Part shown: piece after piece, positions 34,905-45,660 of the stretch
Layout: each line of letters opens with the position of its first letter
Numbering within the stretch: position 1 is the first letter of the stretch
From: Brachypterus glaber
Taxonomy: Eukaryota > Arthropoda > Insecta > Coleoptera > Kateretidae
Assembly (NCBI GenBank): GCA_958510825.1
Contig: OY294046.1
Coordinates: 12,685,986 to 12,749,985 of the forward strand
Direction: 5' to 3'
Length of the DNA: 64,000 bases
Made by a program: the position numbers and the translations under genes
The notes under the pieces: generated by a model
What the model was told of the DNA's origin: nothing
The model's database searches: none
Seen by the model: only the letters and a program-made list of their open reading frames with translations

Positions 34905-35038
34905 AGTCAATTTTTTGTGGTAACGCCGGTTAACCAGTGTGTTACTCTTTCTTTGTTTAATTGATGAGTTAAAAAGAGAGAGAAATACATATTTCCCTAA
35001 CTTGATTAGTAACCGCTGCTCCACAAAAAATCGGCAAT
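34905..35038. mobile_element. Short MITE of the GCCAATTTTTTGT family
   Basis: AGTCAATTTTTTGTGG and its inverse CCACAAAAAATCGGCAATT bracket a 134-bp segment, with GGTTAACCAG and a matching AACCGC inside. It shares the TIR and the TTAACC motif with 33893-34476. Confidence 0.7.
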
Positions 35039-35556
35039 TATATTGATACCTTCATAAACAGTCATCGGCGAATTTCCAGTCCTCACATAGGCGCCGCGTC
35101 GATTCTATCGTTGGCGCAAGGTTTTAAATATTTACATTTTTATTTTCTTCGAAAAACACCGATATATTTACATATTTATAGTTAATATGTATATTCAATA
35201 TTGTTGTGTGTAACAAATTAGTCGTCAAATGTTTCGATTTAGTGACCTTTATAAAAATTTCCCTCATAATTCGGCAAAATTATTCCGTAAGCCTATGTTT
35301 CTGTGTTTATTTTCAACGTTGATGAGTCATAACTGAATTTATTCCGATTAATGTTCATAAATAAATGACATTAAGGGCTTATCCACAGGCTTGGATAACA
35401 AAATATAACGCATAATACATAATGAAATAATTTGCATATGTTCGTCCTCTTCTTCTTCTATCATCTATTAACCAATTTGATGCGCTTATGTATTAGGATA
35501 GCCAACGGATAGTGTTAGGGTAAGGTCGCTATAATCGTACCACCTAAGATATTTTG

Positions 35557-36483
35557 GAGGGGCTTACCGCGAAGAAATCCTTTGTACAAGCCAAAGGAAC
35601 TCAGGAGGAACTCTGAAGGAACTCTGAAGAACTCTGGAGGAACTCCGGAGGAACTCCGAGGAACTCCGAGGAACTCTGAAGAACTCTGGAGGAACTCCGA
35701 AGGAACGCAGAGGAACTCTGAGAACTCTTTGCAAAAAGGAACTCTCTTTTGTACAAATTTCAGACACGGTCAGAAACAATTATTATTTATTACCCATGCG
35801 GATTAAGGTTTTTATTTTCAAACTAGATGAGCTCAGGGACAAAGCTTTTTTTGCCAAAGGTAATTTTGGGGAGCCAATTCTTGTTTTGAAGGAGTGTCAA
35901 GTTTGGTAGAAACCGTCAGGGACAAAGCCTTTTTTCTTGAGGGTAAATTTGGGGCGCCATTTTTTATTTGAAGGGGCGCCAAGTTTGGTAGTAACCGTCA
36001 GGAAGGATAAAGCTTTTTTTCTTGAACGTAAATTTGGGGCGCCATTTTTTATTTGAAGGGCGCCAAGTTTGGTAGTATTAGGAAGGTAATTTTTGGGCGC
36101 CAATTTTTGTTTTAAAGGGGCGCCAAGTTTGGTAGAAACCGTCAGGAACAAAGCTTTTTTTCTTGAAAGTAATTTTGGGGGGCTAATTTTTGTTTTGTTT
36201 TGGTGAAGGGGAACCAAGTTTGGCAGAAACTGTCAGGGACAAAGCTTTTTTTTGAGGGTGCCTTATTGGCAGTAGTTGCTTGTATAGTAGCGATAATTTC
36301 TACGGCTTATTTGCCCCAAAAATTACCCCTTCCCGAGAGGAACTCTTAAGGAACACAGGAGGAACTCAGGAGGAACTCCGAGGAACTCCGAAGGAACTCC
36401 GAGGAACTCCGGAGGAACTCTGAGGAACTCTTTGCAAAAAGGATTTCTTTTGTACAAATTTCAGACGCGGTCAGCCCCTCGGA
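35557..36483. mobile_element. Repeat element with GGAACTC minisatellites near both ends
   Basis: The left end GGAGGGGCTTACCGCG is inverted at the right (CGCGGTCAGCCCCTC). TTTGTACAAATTTCAGAC occurs near 35749 and 36451, and a related TTTGTACAAGCC near 35581. Arrays of GGAACTC(C/T)GA units (10-12 bp) lie at 35595-35727 and 36338-36432 in the same orientation. Chance ORFs across the arrays (EELRGTPRNSEE-like) are repeat artefacts. Confidence 0.7.
35835..36250 (+). repeat. Minisatellite of about 85-95 bp, 4-5 units
   Basis: Each unit has AGGGACAAAGCTTTTTT, GGTAATTTTGGGGCGCC, and CGCCAAGTTTGGTAGAAACC. Units start near 35836, 35918, 36000, 36142 and 36233; one unit near 36080 has lost its first part. 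It sits in the middle of the 35557-36483 element. Confidence 0.85.
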
Positions 36484-36949
36484 TTTTGTTATATTTTTCG
36501 TAATTGGTTAAATTTTAGACTTTGCTCTTTATTTTAAGTTAAAGTATAGTCATTTTTGAACACAAAAAAAATGTTTTTACTAAACTTCATAACATTTATA
36601 ATCAATTTTTTACATGTTTTGTTAAGGTCTGCAAATGGTACGATATGGGAACCTGGTTGCCTAAATCGTACCTTCTTAATAAACTTACCGTAATTATTTA
36701 TTGTTGGTTTATATTAAAAAATAATGCCAAGGTAAAAAGGCTTTCCCATTTATTCATTAGAATTTATGTAGTTACGTATATTACCCATAAATTTAACGGA
36801 ATTCAGGGGTAGTAATTTTTTATTTATTTTTAATTGTCAATAACTAGAATAAATTATTCAAATTACAATATTATCGAAAAAAAGAAAAACAACTTTAATC
36901 ATATCCTACGGGAATTGAACCCTGGACGATTTACAAAAATTAATACTGG

Positions 36950-38121
36950 TACCCTGATAGCACAAAAGCCTTCTAAGAAGATTCTTAAAATAAATATCCG
37001 GAAGGACGGTATGCTTCTTAGAAGCATATCTATTTTGCTCAGGTTATTCTAAGAACGATTAAAGAAATGCAAAGGATACAATTTTAATCATTCTGGGAGT
37101 TCATAAGAAGCTTCTTATAAGCTTCTGTATCAAATAAGAATGTAGGGAGTTCATACGAAGCTTCTTATAAGCTTCTGTATCAAATAAGAATGTATTAAGA
37201 AGCATGTTAAGAATGTTCTTAGAAGTAGGTACATGTACTTTTAAGAATATTCTTGGGATGCTTCTTAAAATATTCTTATTTGATGCATTTAAGTAATAAT
37301 ATTGAATATTGCGCATGCCCAAACAAAATAGGTAGGCGTTTCAGATTTCTACATTAATGTAGTTTTTCTCTTTCTTTCAAATATTTTATGATACTCGATC
37401 CTTTTTATGGAGTGATATCATAAATTTGGACATGGTGAAAATTTTTACGTCTTTGTGATAAACCTAATAATTAAAGTATATGAAAATCTTTAGATATAGC
37501 ATCCATCAGGTAAGATTCATATGCGATAAGCAGTTTTACTGTGAAAGCAAACTTTCTACCAGACATAAAAATCATGCGCCACACAAAAATCCAATATTTA
37601 GAGAAAAAAATAGCAAAAAATTATCATTTCAAAAAATAATAATTTTAATTTTTTGTCTAAAACTATATAAAATCACTTTATGTCTAAAAATACATCCATT
37701 TCGACTACTTAAGGATAAAACTTATGTTATTAACTTTAATTTTAAGAATATTTGTAATTCTAACCCAATAAAATTAAAATAATATAAACGCCATATTACT
37801 ATTCTAAAAACATTCCCATTAGAATATTTTAAGAATATGTATTTGGGAATATTCTTAGCAAAATACTCTAATCATGCTTAGCATGTGCACTATAGCATTA
37901 TTCTAAAAATACTCCCATTAGAATATTTTAAGAATATGTTTTGGGAATATCCTTAGCAAAATACTCTAATCATGCTAAGAATGTTTAGAGTAGAAGCACT
38001 TATGCTACTACAGCAGTGCACCTTTTAAGAACATGCTCAGCATGTTTACAGCATTATGCTAAGAACCTTTTCAAGGGAACGATTAAAAAACCTTCTTAGG
38101 ATGAAGTGTGTTATCAGGGTA
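36950..38121. mobile_element. TIR element (CCCTGATAGCACA ends) with palindromic internal arrays
   Basis: TACCCTGATAGCACA (36950-36964) is inverted at 38107-38121 with one difference. On the left a 50-bp unit containing GAAGCTTCTTATAAGCTTCT is tandemly repeated (about 37093-37192). On the right a unit of about 104 bp (CATTCCCATTAGAATATTTT, ATACTCTAATCATGCT) is repeated (about 37800-37985). Most of the element is made of AAGAAGCTTCTT- and AGAATATTCT-like palindromes. The TIR resembles that of 42070-42844. A chance ORF at 37480-37782 has no motif. Confidence 0.85.
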
Positions 38122-38566
38122 CGATTTATGAAACTTCCCTATTTTGCATAAAAATAAAAAATATAATGTATAAACTAAAAAATATGTAAGTTTTATTTAT
38201 ATGCTAATTCTACTGAAATTAATTAATGTAATTAGTAATTACTAATTACACATAAAACAATTTGGTAACTGTACTCACTGAAGAGAGATAAATATTTTTA
38301 GAAAAACTTTCAGATACAAACATCAGTTTAAGCATTTTTTTTTGACCGACTTTATCTATACCTTGAAGTTAATTTGCAATGACCAAATTGTGTGGGTTTA
38401 TCTCCAAGCTAGCTATTGAAAGTCATAAGTTGTCTCAAAAATCTTTTCGAAGTTAGAGAAATTAAAAAAGTACGATTTTCCGACCGGTGCGACATAGGCT
38501 ACCTTTCCCTATCTCATATGCCTTATGCGAATTATGTGCTTATGCAAGCCTGTGGATAAGCCTTAA

Positions 38567-39589
38567 CGAAATTTAATCAAAAAAATCAAAAAAGGTCTCT
38601 CGGTCTGTCGGTCTGTCGGTCTGTGTCGCTTATCAAGATCATTCAAAAAATTTAAGAGGTAATTCTAGATAAAAAAAAACTTAAAATGCGGATCTGAAAA
38701 TCAGACCCATAAGAGCAGGGTCTTCATTTTAAAGTGAAATTCTTTTTCTTATTAAAATGATTTTATAGCAGGCAGTGAAGCGCATTCCATTATATATTAT
38801 TCACAGTAAATAATATATTGCATTTCCCAAATACTTAAAAAAAAATAATTTTCAAAAAAAAAACATTTTTTTTTGAAAAACGAAAAATTATTGATAAACG
38901 AAATTTTCAAAAAAAAAAAAGTTTTCAGAAAAACTTATTAAACTATTTTTTTTTTATTTTTTTATTTTTTTTATTAAATTTTATTTTTGGGAAAGACGAA
39001 AAAAAAAATTATTTGTTCATGAAACAAATTTATATTCAAGAATTTTTTGTCTGGGACAATTTTTGATTTTTTTTTGAAAATTCGAAACGGCCGTATAATA
39101 TTATTCTAGCGCTGGCGCTGTGAATAATATAATAAGATAATAATATTATCCTTTATTTTATTAATTTTTTTATATTGTTATAATATGATATATTATGAGA
39201 ATATTTTTAAAATAACCAGTTTTAATATTTTTAAAAATAAATTACTATTAATCAAAATTTAAAAATCACAAAAATTTAAAAGAAATATTTTTAAAATTAA
39301 ATAAATAATAATAAATCTATATTAATGACTTATAAAGTAAAGGAAACATTGTTTTTTTTGGTTTAATTAAAAATACTGATTTTATACACAAATGTCGAGA
39401 TTTACCAAAAATTTTAGTTATAGTTGAAAACGAGAAGGTTTAACTTTGATTTTTTTTTTCATATTTACCCCATAGTACGGTAGGTATAATATTTGTCTCT
39501 AAGCATTTTATCTTTAAAATAAATATATATCTAAGAAAATATATAAATTCAAATAAGTATCAACAAAAATAAGGTAGCATTGAACTCAC
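38567..39589. other. No gene; low-complexity AT-rich intronic DNA
   Basis: It contains a GGTCTGTC short repeat (38598-38625), long A and T runs (38830-39080) and otherwise featureless AT-rich sequence leading to the exon 1 donor. Confidence 0.5.
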
Positions 39590-39692
39590 CGGCAGCGCAC
39601 TCAGCAAAACAGAAGAAGATCAAAACAATTGTAATTTTGGCGTACTTGATGGTAAGCGGTGTCATACCATTCTTATTTTGTTTGAACAACAT
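39590..39692 (-). CDS. Host gene exon 1: start codon and signal peptide
   Basis: The minus-strand ATG at 39692-39690 opens 34 codons plus one base, ending at donor GTGAGTTC. The peptide is MLFKQNKNGMTPLTIKYAK followed by the hydrophobic core ITIVLIFFCFAECAA, a convincing secretion signal with likely cleavage near Ala33-Ala35. A second Met at position 10 would give a more compact signal peptide and could be the real start. The single leftover G joins CA of exon 2 to make Ala, placing HGKR straight after the cleavage region. The protein should enter the secretory pathway. No promoter motif is evident upstream, and a 5' UTR intron is possible. Confidence 0.8.
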
Positions 39693-41279
39693 TTGGACAC
39701 TAGTTAAATAACACTTAAATAAAGTTTAGTACTGAAAATTTTTATTATTATTATTTATACTTTATTTTTATTATTTTAATATATCTTTGGGTATTTAGAG
39801 CAGAACCAAACAAAACAAAGGCAAAAATATCAAAATATTTTCAACACAAAAAAATCAAAAAAGATTTTAACACAAAAAAAAAACAAAAAAGATTTTAAGT
39901 TTGAAAACAAACTGTCGCGACATGTCGGTTTGTTTGAAAAATTATAGTCACAAAAACTCTTTGTACTGTGTACATGTAATTTTAACTATTTTTGGTTTAG
40001 TAAGTGTTGAATTAGGGAGCGTTCAAGTATTACGTAACGCAAATTTTGATCATTTTAAAAATGAAAAACAGAAGCTTTATAATATGACTTCGTTGTCATT
40101 CTATCTGATACGTTTGTCCGTCTGTCACAGAATTTTATTTTATGAATTTAAAATTTGCATATACGTAAATGGCGAGAATATTATCCAAGTATTTTATTTT
40201 TAAATGTGTTTTTCTCAAAACGGCAAAAACAAAATTTTGACATTTTTTTTAGAGACCCATATCGAATTGGATGTTTTATATATACGCATATAAAAAAATA
40301 AAAAAATTAATACGAAATTTTCAAAAAGGTTTTATTTTTTAAATGCCCCCTTCTATTTTAAAAACTACAGTTTTAAAGTTGATAAAATTCTGACTTTAAA
40401 TAAAAATCATAGAGAAATGTATTACGGTGGAGTAAAGGAGCCCGAAGGGACAAAATCTAAATTTGATAAATGGCTTACTAATTATCGTATGAAAAAGAAA
40501 ATTATATCAAAAATAGTTCAAATCATTCCCTACAAAAAAAAAGCATTTATTAATTCTTAAGCTACAACTAGAACTCTTAGAGATATGAGCACAAAAAAAA
40601 ACTAGATAAGGAACCTTCGGTAAGCGGGTCAAATTGAACCATTTTTTTAATATTTCAATTTTTTGATTAATTTTTTTAATTATATGAGAAAGTATAGTTT
40701 TGTTTGGAGTAATATATTTTTTTTGTTAAAAATAATTATATTTTTAACATTGTTTCTAAAACCAGAACATTTTCGGATAAAGCTTTCTAACAAAGTGCTT
40801 TTTGAAAATTTTGTGGATTAACTTTCACTAAAAAAAAGCACAGCACTTCTTTAACACCCAAAGATAACAAAATAATATTTTTTTAAGATATTAACAGATT
40901 AAAAACTTTTTCAAGGTACTAACAGATTAAAATTACTTGTTGCTTTAGACGCAACAGTCTTCGTAACTGTGACAATTTTGGAGTTAAGTCCGGGGGATTT
41001 ATAGACCCGGAGGAAGCAGCACACTGACGATGGCTGTGGCGGGTATGTGGCCCGCCTCCCGCCAACGTGCACTACGCCTTCTACTATTATTTCATTATTT
41101 TGCTTTCCCATTTTGAAAATTTTAAAAATTTCGGAAAGCACTGTATTCGTGCAAAAATTTTCAATTTTTTTTTTGGTATTTTTGCCTTTTATGACGTTTT
41201 ATGTCGATATAAATCAATTTCAAGCAAAAAAAAAATTAAAATTTCGGAAAACATTGTATTTTCAAGCAAAAAAAAAAAA
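39693..41279. other. Upstream region of the host gene; no gene seen
   Basis: It probably contains the 5' UTR and promoter of the minus-strand gene, but no TATA box or initiator can be singled out. At 40015 a fragment begins GGGAGCGTTCAAGTATTACG, the end sequence of the MITEs at 53003 and 56976. A GC-rich patch at 40985-41090 (ATAGACCCGGAGGAAGC; GCCCGCCTCCCGCC) has no supported function. Confidence 0.5.
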
Positions 41280-41700
41280 TCGGTCAGTCGGTCGATCGGT
41301 AGATCATTCTGTCTGGAAAATCTTGTAAGCACGATAACTTAAGAACGCTTTAAGCTAAAGACTTGAAATTTGGCATACAGGTATGTTACCAAAAGTTCTC
41401 GTTCGGGATTGTTTTTGGTGAACATTGGGGTGCGGCAAGGGGGAAAAATTGTTGAAGTTGAATCTAATAATAAACATTTTCTAACTCCATTCCCGCAGGG
41501 GAAATATTATTGTCAAAATTGCTATATAGGGGTTCTTGGGGTCGACGAATATGAATCTGATAATAATTTTTTTCTAAGTTTACCCCCTGAGGGTTGGTGG
41601 GTAGTTTTCGTGAAAATTGTTATATTGGGCTTTTTGAGATTGCTAAAAGTGAATCTGAATATAAAAAATTCCAACTCTACCCCCAAAGGGCCGGGAGTAT
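41280..41700 (+). repeat. Interspersed repeat with GATAACTTAAGAACGC head
   Basis: It starts with a GTCAGTCGGTCG short repeat, then CGATAACTTAAGAACGCTTT, TTTGGCATACAGGTATGTTA and units built on CTATATAGGGGTTCTTGGG and GAATCTGATAATAA. The copy at 48925-49275 (inverted) and the relative at 13476-13800 show the same order. An ORF of 136 codons across it is not conserved and probably chance. Confidence 0.7.
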
Positions 41701-41834
41701 GTCCCCTTATGCACCCTTCTCCTTACCACCTACCCCTTCTTAGTTTTGTCACAGGATACATTTTTTTTAAATATTTTTAATATCCCTATTTATTCTACCT
41801 ATGAATTTAAAGTTTCCATATTCTAAGTTGGGTA

Positions 41835-42068
41835 TTTTTTAACTAATATTGAGTCGCCGAATCTAAATTGGTCCTCGGAATATTTTTATCTCTCATGATT
41901 TAAAAACAAAAGAGGGCTAAAATAATGATTTTTTACCACTTTTATCTCATTTTTCTCAGAAACCTTAGGTAATAGAAATATTTGGAGGCCAGATTCGGCC
42001 TCAGTGACCCAAAATTTGTTAAAAAATATATGACTCCAATCAGGGCAAGAAACCATGTTGCCTAGTGT
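41835..42068 (+). mobile_element. Right-end fragment of the ACACTAGGCAACA family
   Basis: It is closely similar to 55485-55710 and, inverted, to 12285-12515: AATATTTTTATCTC, TTTTTCTCAGAAA, GAGGCCAGATTCGG, ending TTGCCTAGTGT. Only the last 230 bp are present. The next element begins one base later, at 42070. Confidence 0.8.
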
Positions 42069-42069
42069 G

Positions 42070-42844
42070 ATCCCAGATAGCATTGGTCGTCCAAAGAACG
42101 TCCATTTTAGATCCCTTTTAAGTACATTGGTCCACGGACTAATAATGGATGTACTATGTACGTCCATATATTTATATCCTTTGTACGACTATTAATGGAC
42201 GTCCATTTAGTGTCCATTTTACGCCCATAATTTTTTAAGCTATATTTCTCGTGGTGCCATATACATTAATGTCCGTGTGACAATTATCACACGGACGTGA
42301 CAATTGTCACACGGACGTTCTGTATACGACTCATTTAATTTCAAAATTAAATGTTTTTTATTGTTACATATGTGAGTTTCATCTTATAAATATCAATATC
42401 AATTTTAGAGTGTTGGTGGATTTTTTAAATTTTAGGGGTGGGGGTTTGGTGGGTAAGTTTTATATAAAATTGTATTGTCAGCCAAGTTAAGCATGTGTAC
42501 CAAATATTAGCTTTCTAAGTATATTCTAAGTGATCGAAAAAGCCTTTGGCAGATTTGCCCTAAACAAACAACCAAAACCATAGCAAGTTAAATAAAAGCT
42601 TCAGAAAAGGTTCTATTAAGTTTTTGACAGTCGCAAAAACCAGTTAGAGTAAGCAAAAAAGTAAGTCCTATGGACCGTGAATCCATAATGGATGGTTCAA
42701 ACGGACACCTTATGGATGTCCACAGTTGTGTCATATGGATTCAGAACGGATGTCCATGGGGCATCCATAGAGAAAAAATGGGCATCCTATGGACATCCAG
42801 GCGTCCATTGGACGTCCATAGTACCAATTTGTGCTATCTGGGAT
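42070..42844. mobile_element. TIR element (CCCAGATAGCA ends) full of GGACGTCCAT palindromes
   Basis: ATCCCAGATAGCA at the left is inverted exactly at the right (TGCTATCTGGGAT, 42832-42844). The subterminal regions (42085-42235 and 42660-42825) carry about 20 variants of TGGACGTCCAT. An internal GTGACAATTGTCACACGGAC palindrome (42270-42315) is also present. An ORF at 42670-42909 reads through the array and is an artefact. It inserted immediately beside the end of the 41835-42068 fragment. Confidence 0.88.
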
Positions 42845-43079
42845 TGATATTTCTAAATTATCTTGTATTTCCATTTAAATTCCCATCTGCGAATTCTGAT
42901 CGAAAATAGTGGTGCAAAAGGGATTAAAGAAAAACTATTCAATAGCAATAAGTTTTGTGTTTACTTTATTTATTCGAACGTATTATTTATTATACTCACC
43001 TACTCTTCGTATTTTAACGTGTTGGGTAAGGCGCTTAGTAGAGGAAGCGAGTATTAAAACTTTTTGGAAAAATATCTAT

Positions 43080-43987
43080 ACACGGTAAAAATAAATTACA
43101 TTAAATTACATAGTCCGTAAATGGTAATATGTTGCCATAGACCGGAATGGTAAAAATTACATAGTCCATAATGGTAATATTTTGCATAGACCGGAACGTT
43201 AAAAATTACATAGTCCAGAATGGTAATATTTTACATAGATCGAAACCCTAGAAATTACATAGTCCAGAATGGTAATATTTCGCATAGACCGGAACGCTAA
43301 AAATTACATAGTCCAGAATGGTTTTGGCTTGAAATTTGAAAAAAAAATATTTACTACTTAGAAAATGTTTGTTCCAAATTACAAGTCTCTGTGTCAAAGC
43401 TTTTTTGAAATATCGCAGTGTAAAGTTCATTTGGTTTAAGAAACCAAACGATTTGCATCCTTAATACGAGTATAAACTGCTTACATCTTTCCTTAAAGAT
43501 CTATTGGTTATAAAGATCGTAAATTTTAGGCCAAAAATAAAGCATTTAAATATCGTACATAAATAATATTTACCTTTTTTTACACTTTTAACACTTTAAC
43601 CTATCAGGATGCATTAATTCTAATTCTAATTCTCTAACAATAACAATATTAAACGGTCCGTCTCAGGATGCGACGCCTTCTTGGTTATTGTACAAAGCGC
43701 ACGCGCGTCTTAAAATAACATTGTAAAATTATGTAAAAATATATAAATCAATGTAAATATATCTTTTTACATTCTTTTATATTCTTTTACATTCTTTTAC
43801 ATTCTTTTACATTCTTTTACATTATTTTACAATATTTTACATTATTTTACATTCTTTTACATTCTTTTACATAAATTCATGAATTATGCATAGTCCAGAA
43901 TAGTAAATTTACTATTCAGTACTATGTAAATTCATGTATTTTTATCATTATTTAACATGCAGTTTTTTCATGCAGTTTTTACAGTGT
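43080..43987. mobile_element. TIR element with 49-bp repeats at one end and a 10-bp array at the other
   Basis: ACACGGTAAAAAT at the left and TTTTTACAGTGT at the right are inverted with one mismatch. Five units of 49-51 bp (TTACATAGTCCAGAATGG...) begin at 43106, 43157, 43206, 43255 and 43304. Near the right end TTTTACATTC is repeated about ten times (about 43763-43871), followed by an inverted pair TAGTCCAGAATAG/CTATTCAGTACTATG. Non-coding. Confidence 0.85.
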
Positions 43988-44072
43988 CAAATTTAATATA
44001 TAGGATCGGTAATACGGTAGTTTCGAATTTCCTGAAATCGACAAAAAACATCCTAAACAAAAACAATTTGAA

Positions 44073-44755
44073 TACATATATGAAGAGTGCAACTAACATA
44101 AGGGCCTAACCCTCATTTTTTTTCGAAATATGGTTTTTGCTTGAAATGGGTACTACTTAACGTACTTTATCGCTCTAGTTAAAAAAAGTTCGTAATATGT
44201 TACTAGAAGTGGCAAAAAATGCATTAAAAAATAAGGTTAGGGGTGCAAATTTTAATAATTTGTTTTTTTTTGCCCCACCCAAATATTTACCGTTAACTAT
44301 TTTTATTTTAAAAAGGTTATGAACCTATATAAAACTATAAGATATAAGATTTTATAAAAAAAACAATATTATAATAAACGGATAGGTGAGGCTTTTTAAT
44401 AATTAGCTTTTTTGCCCAACCAAATATTTACTTTTAACTATTTTTTATTAAAAAAGGCTTATGAACCTATTTAACACTAGCAAAGAGAAGATTTTATGCA
44501 AAAACAACCTTATAAGAAATGTGTAGGTTAGGCCCTTTTGATAATTAAGGGCATTTTTTAGGTCCTTATTTTTTTTTTTTGAAATTTACATAAAACGATG
44601 TAAACAATCCAACACTATTAGAATATAATAATTATTAAGTATAATTAATAAAGTAATTATCATTAGAAAAAAAAAATAATCACATTTTTGATTCTCCTGT
44701 AAAATAATAATTTTGTGGGTTAGGCCCTTATGTTATTTGCACTCTTCATATGTGT
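44073..44755. mobile_element. TIR element with about 38-bp ends (TATGAAGAGTGCAA)
   Basis: The left TIR ACATATATGAAGAGTGCAAC plus TAACATAAGGGCCTAACCC is inverted at 44716-44755. The interior contains two diverged direct repeats of about 135 bp (CCAAATATTTAC, TTAACTATTTTT, TATGAACCTAT). No ORF of note. Confidence 0.9.
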
Positions 44756-44999
44756 TTCATGAAAAAATAAGAACCTCCAAAATGTCCGTCTGTCTTTCTG
44801 TCCGATGTCACTTTTTTTGTGGACACGATAACTCAAGAATAAAATTTTTAGAAAAAATCAAGCTCTATGAGAGGAAGATCCCTTTGTTTTTGAAAATGTT
44901 TAATGTATTTTTTTCTGAAAAATCAGAAACAAAAAAGGTATAGGGGCCCAGTAATGATAAAATAACGTTAGATACTGTACTAAACTTTAATAGTTATTT

Positions 45000-45660
45000 T
45001 TATATTAATTTATTTATTTATTTAGGCATAATAGCAGTTGTAACAGGCAGTCAAATAAGTACATAATGCAACCACACAAAAGTGTGAGCTGCATCATGCA
45101 CCCACAAGACTGCAATCCATAGGCGTAACAAGGGGGGGGGACTTAGCCTCCCCAAATTTTTCTAAGCCCCCCCCCCCAAATCAAACTATAAAAGTCTCAC
45201 AGACAGACAAACTACTGAAACTTGACTATTTTTTTAGGGGCTCAAGCCTCCCCCAAAATTTGGACCTGGTTACGCCTCTGCTGCAATCGTTTAAACAATT
45301 TACAATATAATAATTAATTATGTATAGAAAAAAGAATAAATAAACAAAAAGACAAAAATATAAAAATGAATAACTATGTTTATAGATCAATGTAAGGGAC
45401 TCTCGCAAATAATTTTTCTGGTTCTATTCTTAAACCGCAAGTAGTTATTATCAAAGAAGTTTATACCGCTGTTGCACAAATTAACTAGTTTTCTGACTCT
45501 ATTCAGTGGACTGTAAGCTATATAGTTAGTTCTACATAAAAATGTGCTCAATAGATTTACATTTGAATTTAGGTTCCTCAGTTGTCTAGGAGAGCAAACT
45601 AACTGATTTCTGCTTGAGCATGGAACTTGTGGATTAAAGCCTAAAGCCGGGATCAGCAAG
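45000..45660 (-). pseudogene. 3' end of a CR1/L2-like retrotransposon
   Basis: An open frame (45387-45659) encodes RTNYIAYSPLNRVRKLVNLC and ends NNYLRFKNRTRKII, like the extreme C-terminus of CR1/L2-type ORF2. The 3' UTR runs to an (AAAT)n tail at 45008-45025 on the minus strand. It is interrupted by the hAT-like MITE at 45118-45280. The 5' end carries a short inverted duplication (45592-45696). No catalytic part remains. Confidence 0.6.
45118..45280. mobile_element. hAT-like MITE with perfect 8-bp target duplication
   Basis: The ends CATAGGCGTAAC and GTTACGCCTCTG are inverted with one mismatch. CTGCAATC flanks both sides (45110-45117 and 45281-45288), an 8-bp duplication as in the hAT superfamily. 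Internal G and C homopolymers could pair. Nested in the 45000-45660 retrotransposon fragment. A partial relative lies near 6690-6745. Confidence 0.88.

Larger units (their letters stand above)
35371..38566. mobile_element. TTAA-ended element with two younger elements inside
   Basis: TTAAGGGCTTATCCACAGGC at the left is inverted at the right (GCCTGTGGATAAGCCTTAA). Subterminal similarity continues: CGCATAATACATAAT with ATTATGTGCTTATGC, and TAGGGTAAGGTCGC with a diverged inverse near 38490-38510. The TTAA at both ends would fit a piggyBac-type target preference. Inside lie the 35557-36483 and 36950-38121 elements. Short relatives occur at 51851-52004 and 52036-52106. Confidence 0.75.
14120..39589 (-). 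other. Intron 1 of the host gene, about 25.5 kb
   Basis: The donor is GTGAGTTC at 39589-39582 and the acceptor AG is at 14121-14120. It splits an Ala codon (G|CA). It contains the Jockey-like insertion in the same orientation as the gene and many TIR elements, listed separately. Confidence 0.75.

Noticed and set aside
35564..36217. Opposed ORFs of 71-106 codons across the GGAACTC arrays and the 85-95-bp array
   Set aside because: The codons simply repeat the minisatellite in every frame; no start context, splice signals or domain.
40985..41095. GC-rich patch upstream of the host gene considered as promoter or exon
   Set aside because: No splice sites in phase, no core promoter motif; could equally be a repeat fragment.
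41370..41780. 136-codon plus-strand ORF
   Set aside because: Covers an interspersed repeat; the related copy at 48925-49275 does not keep the frame.
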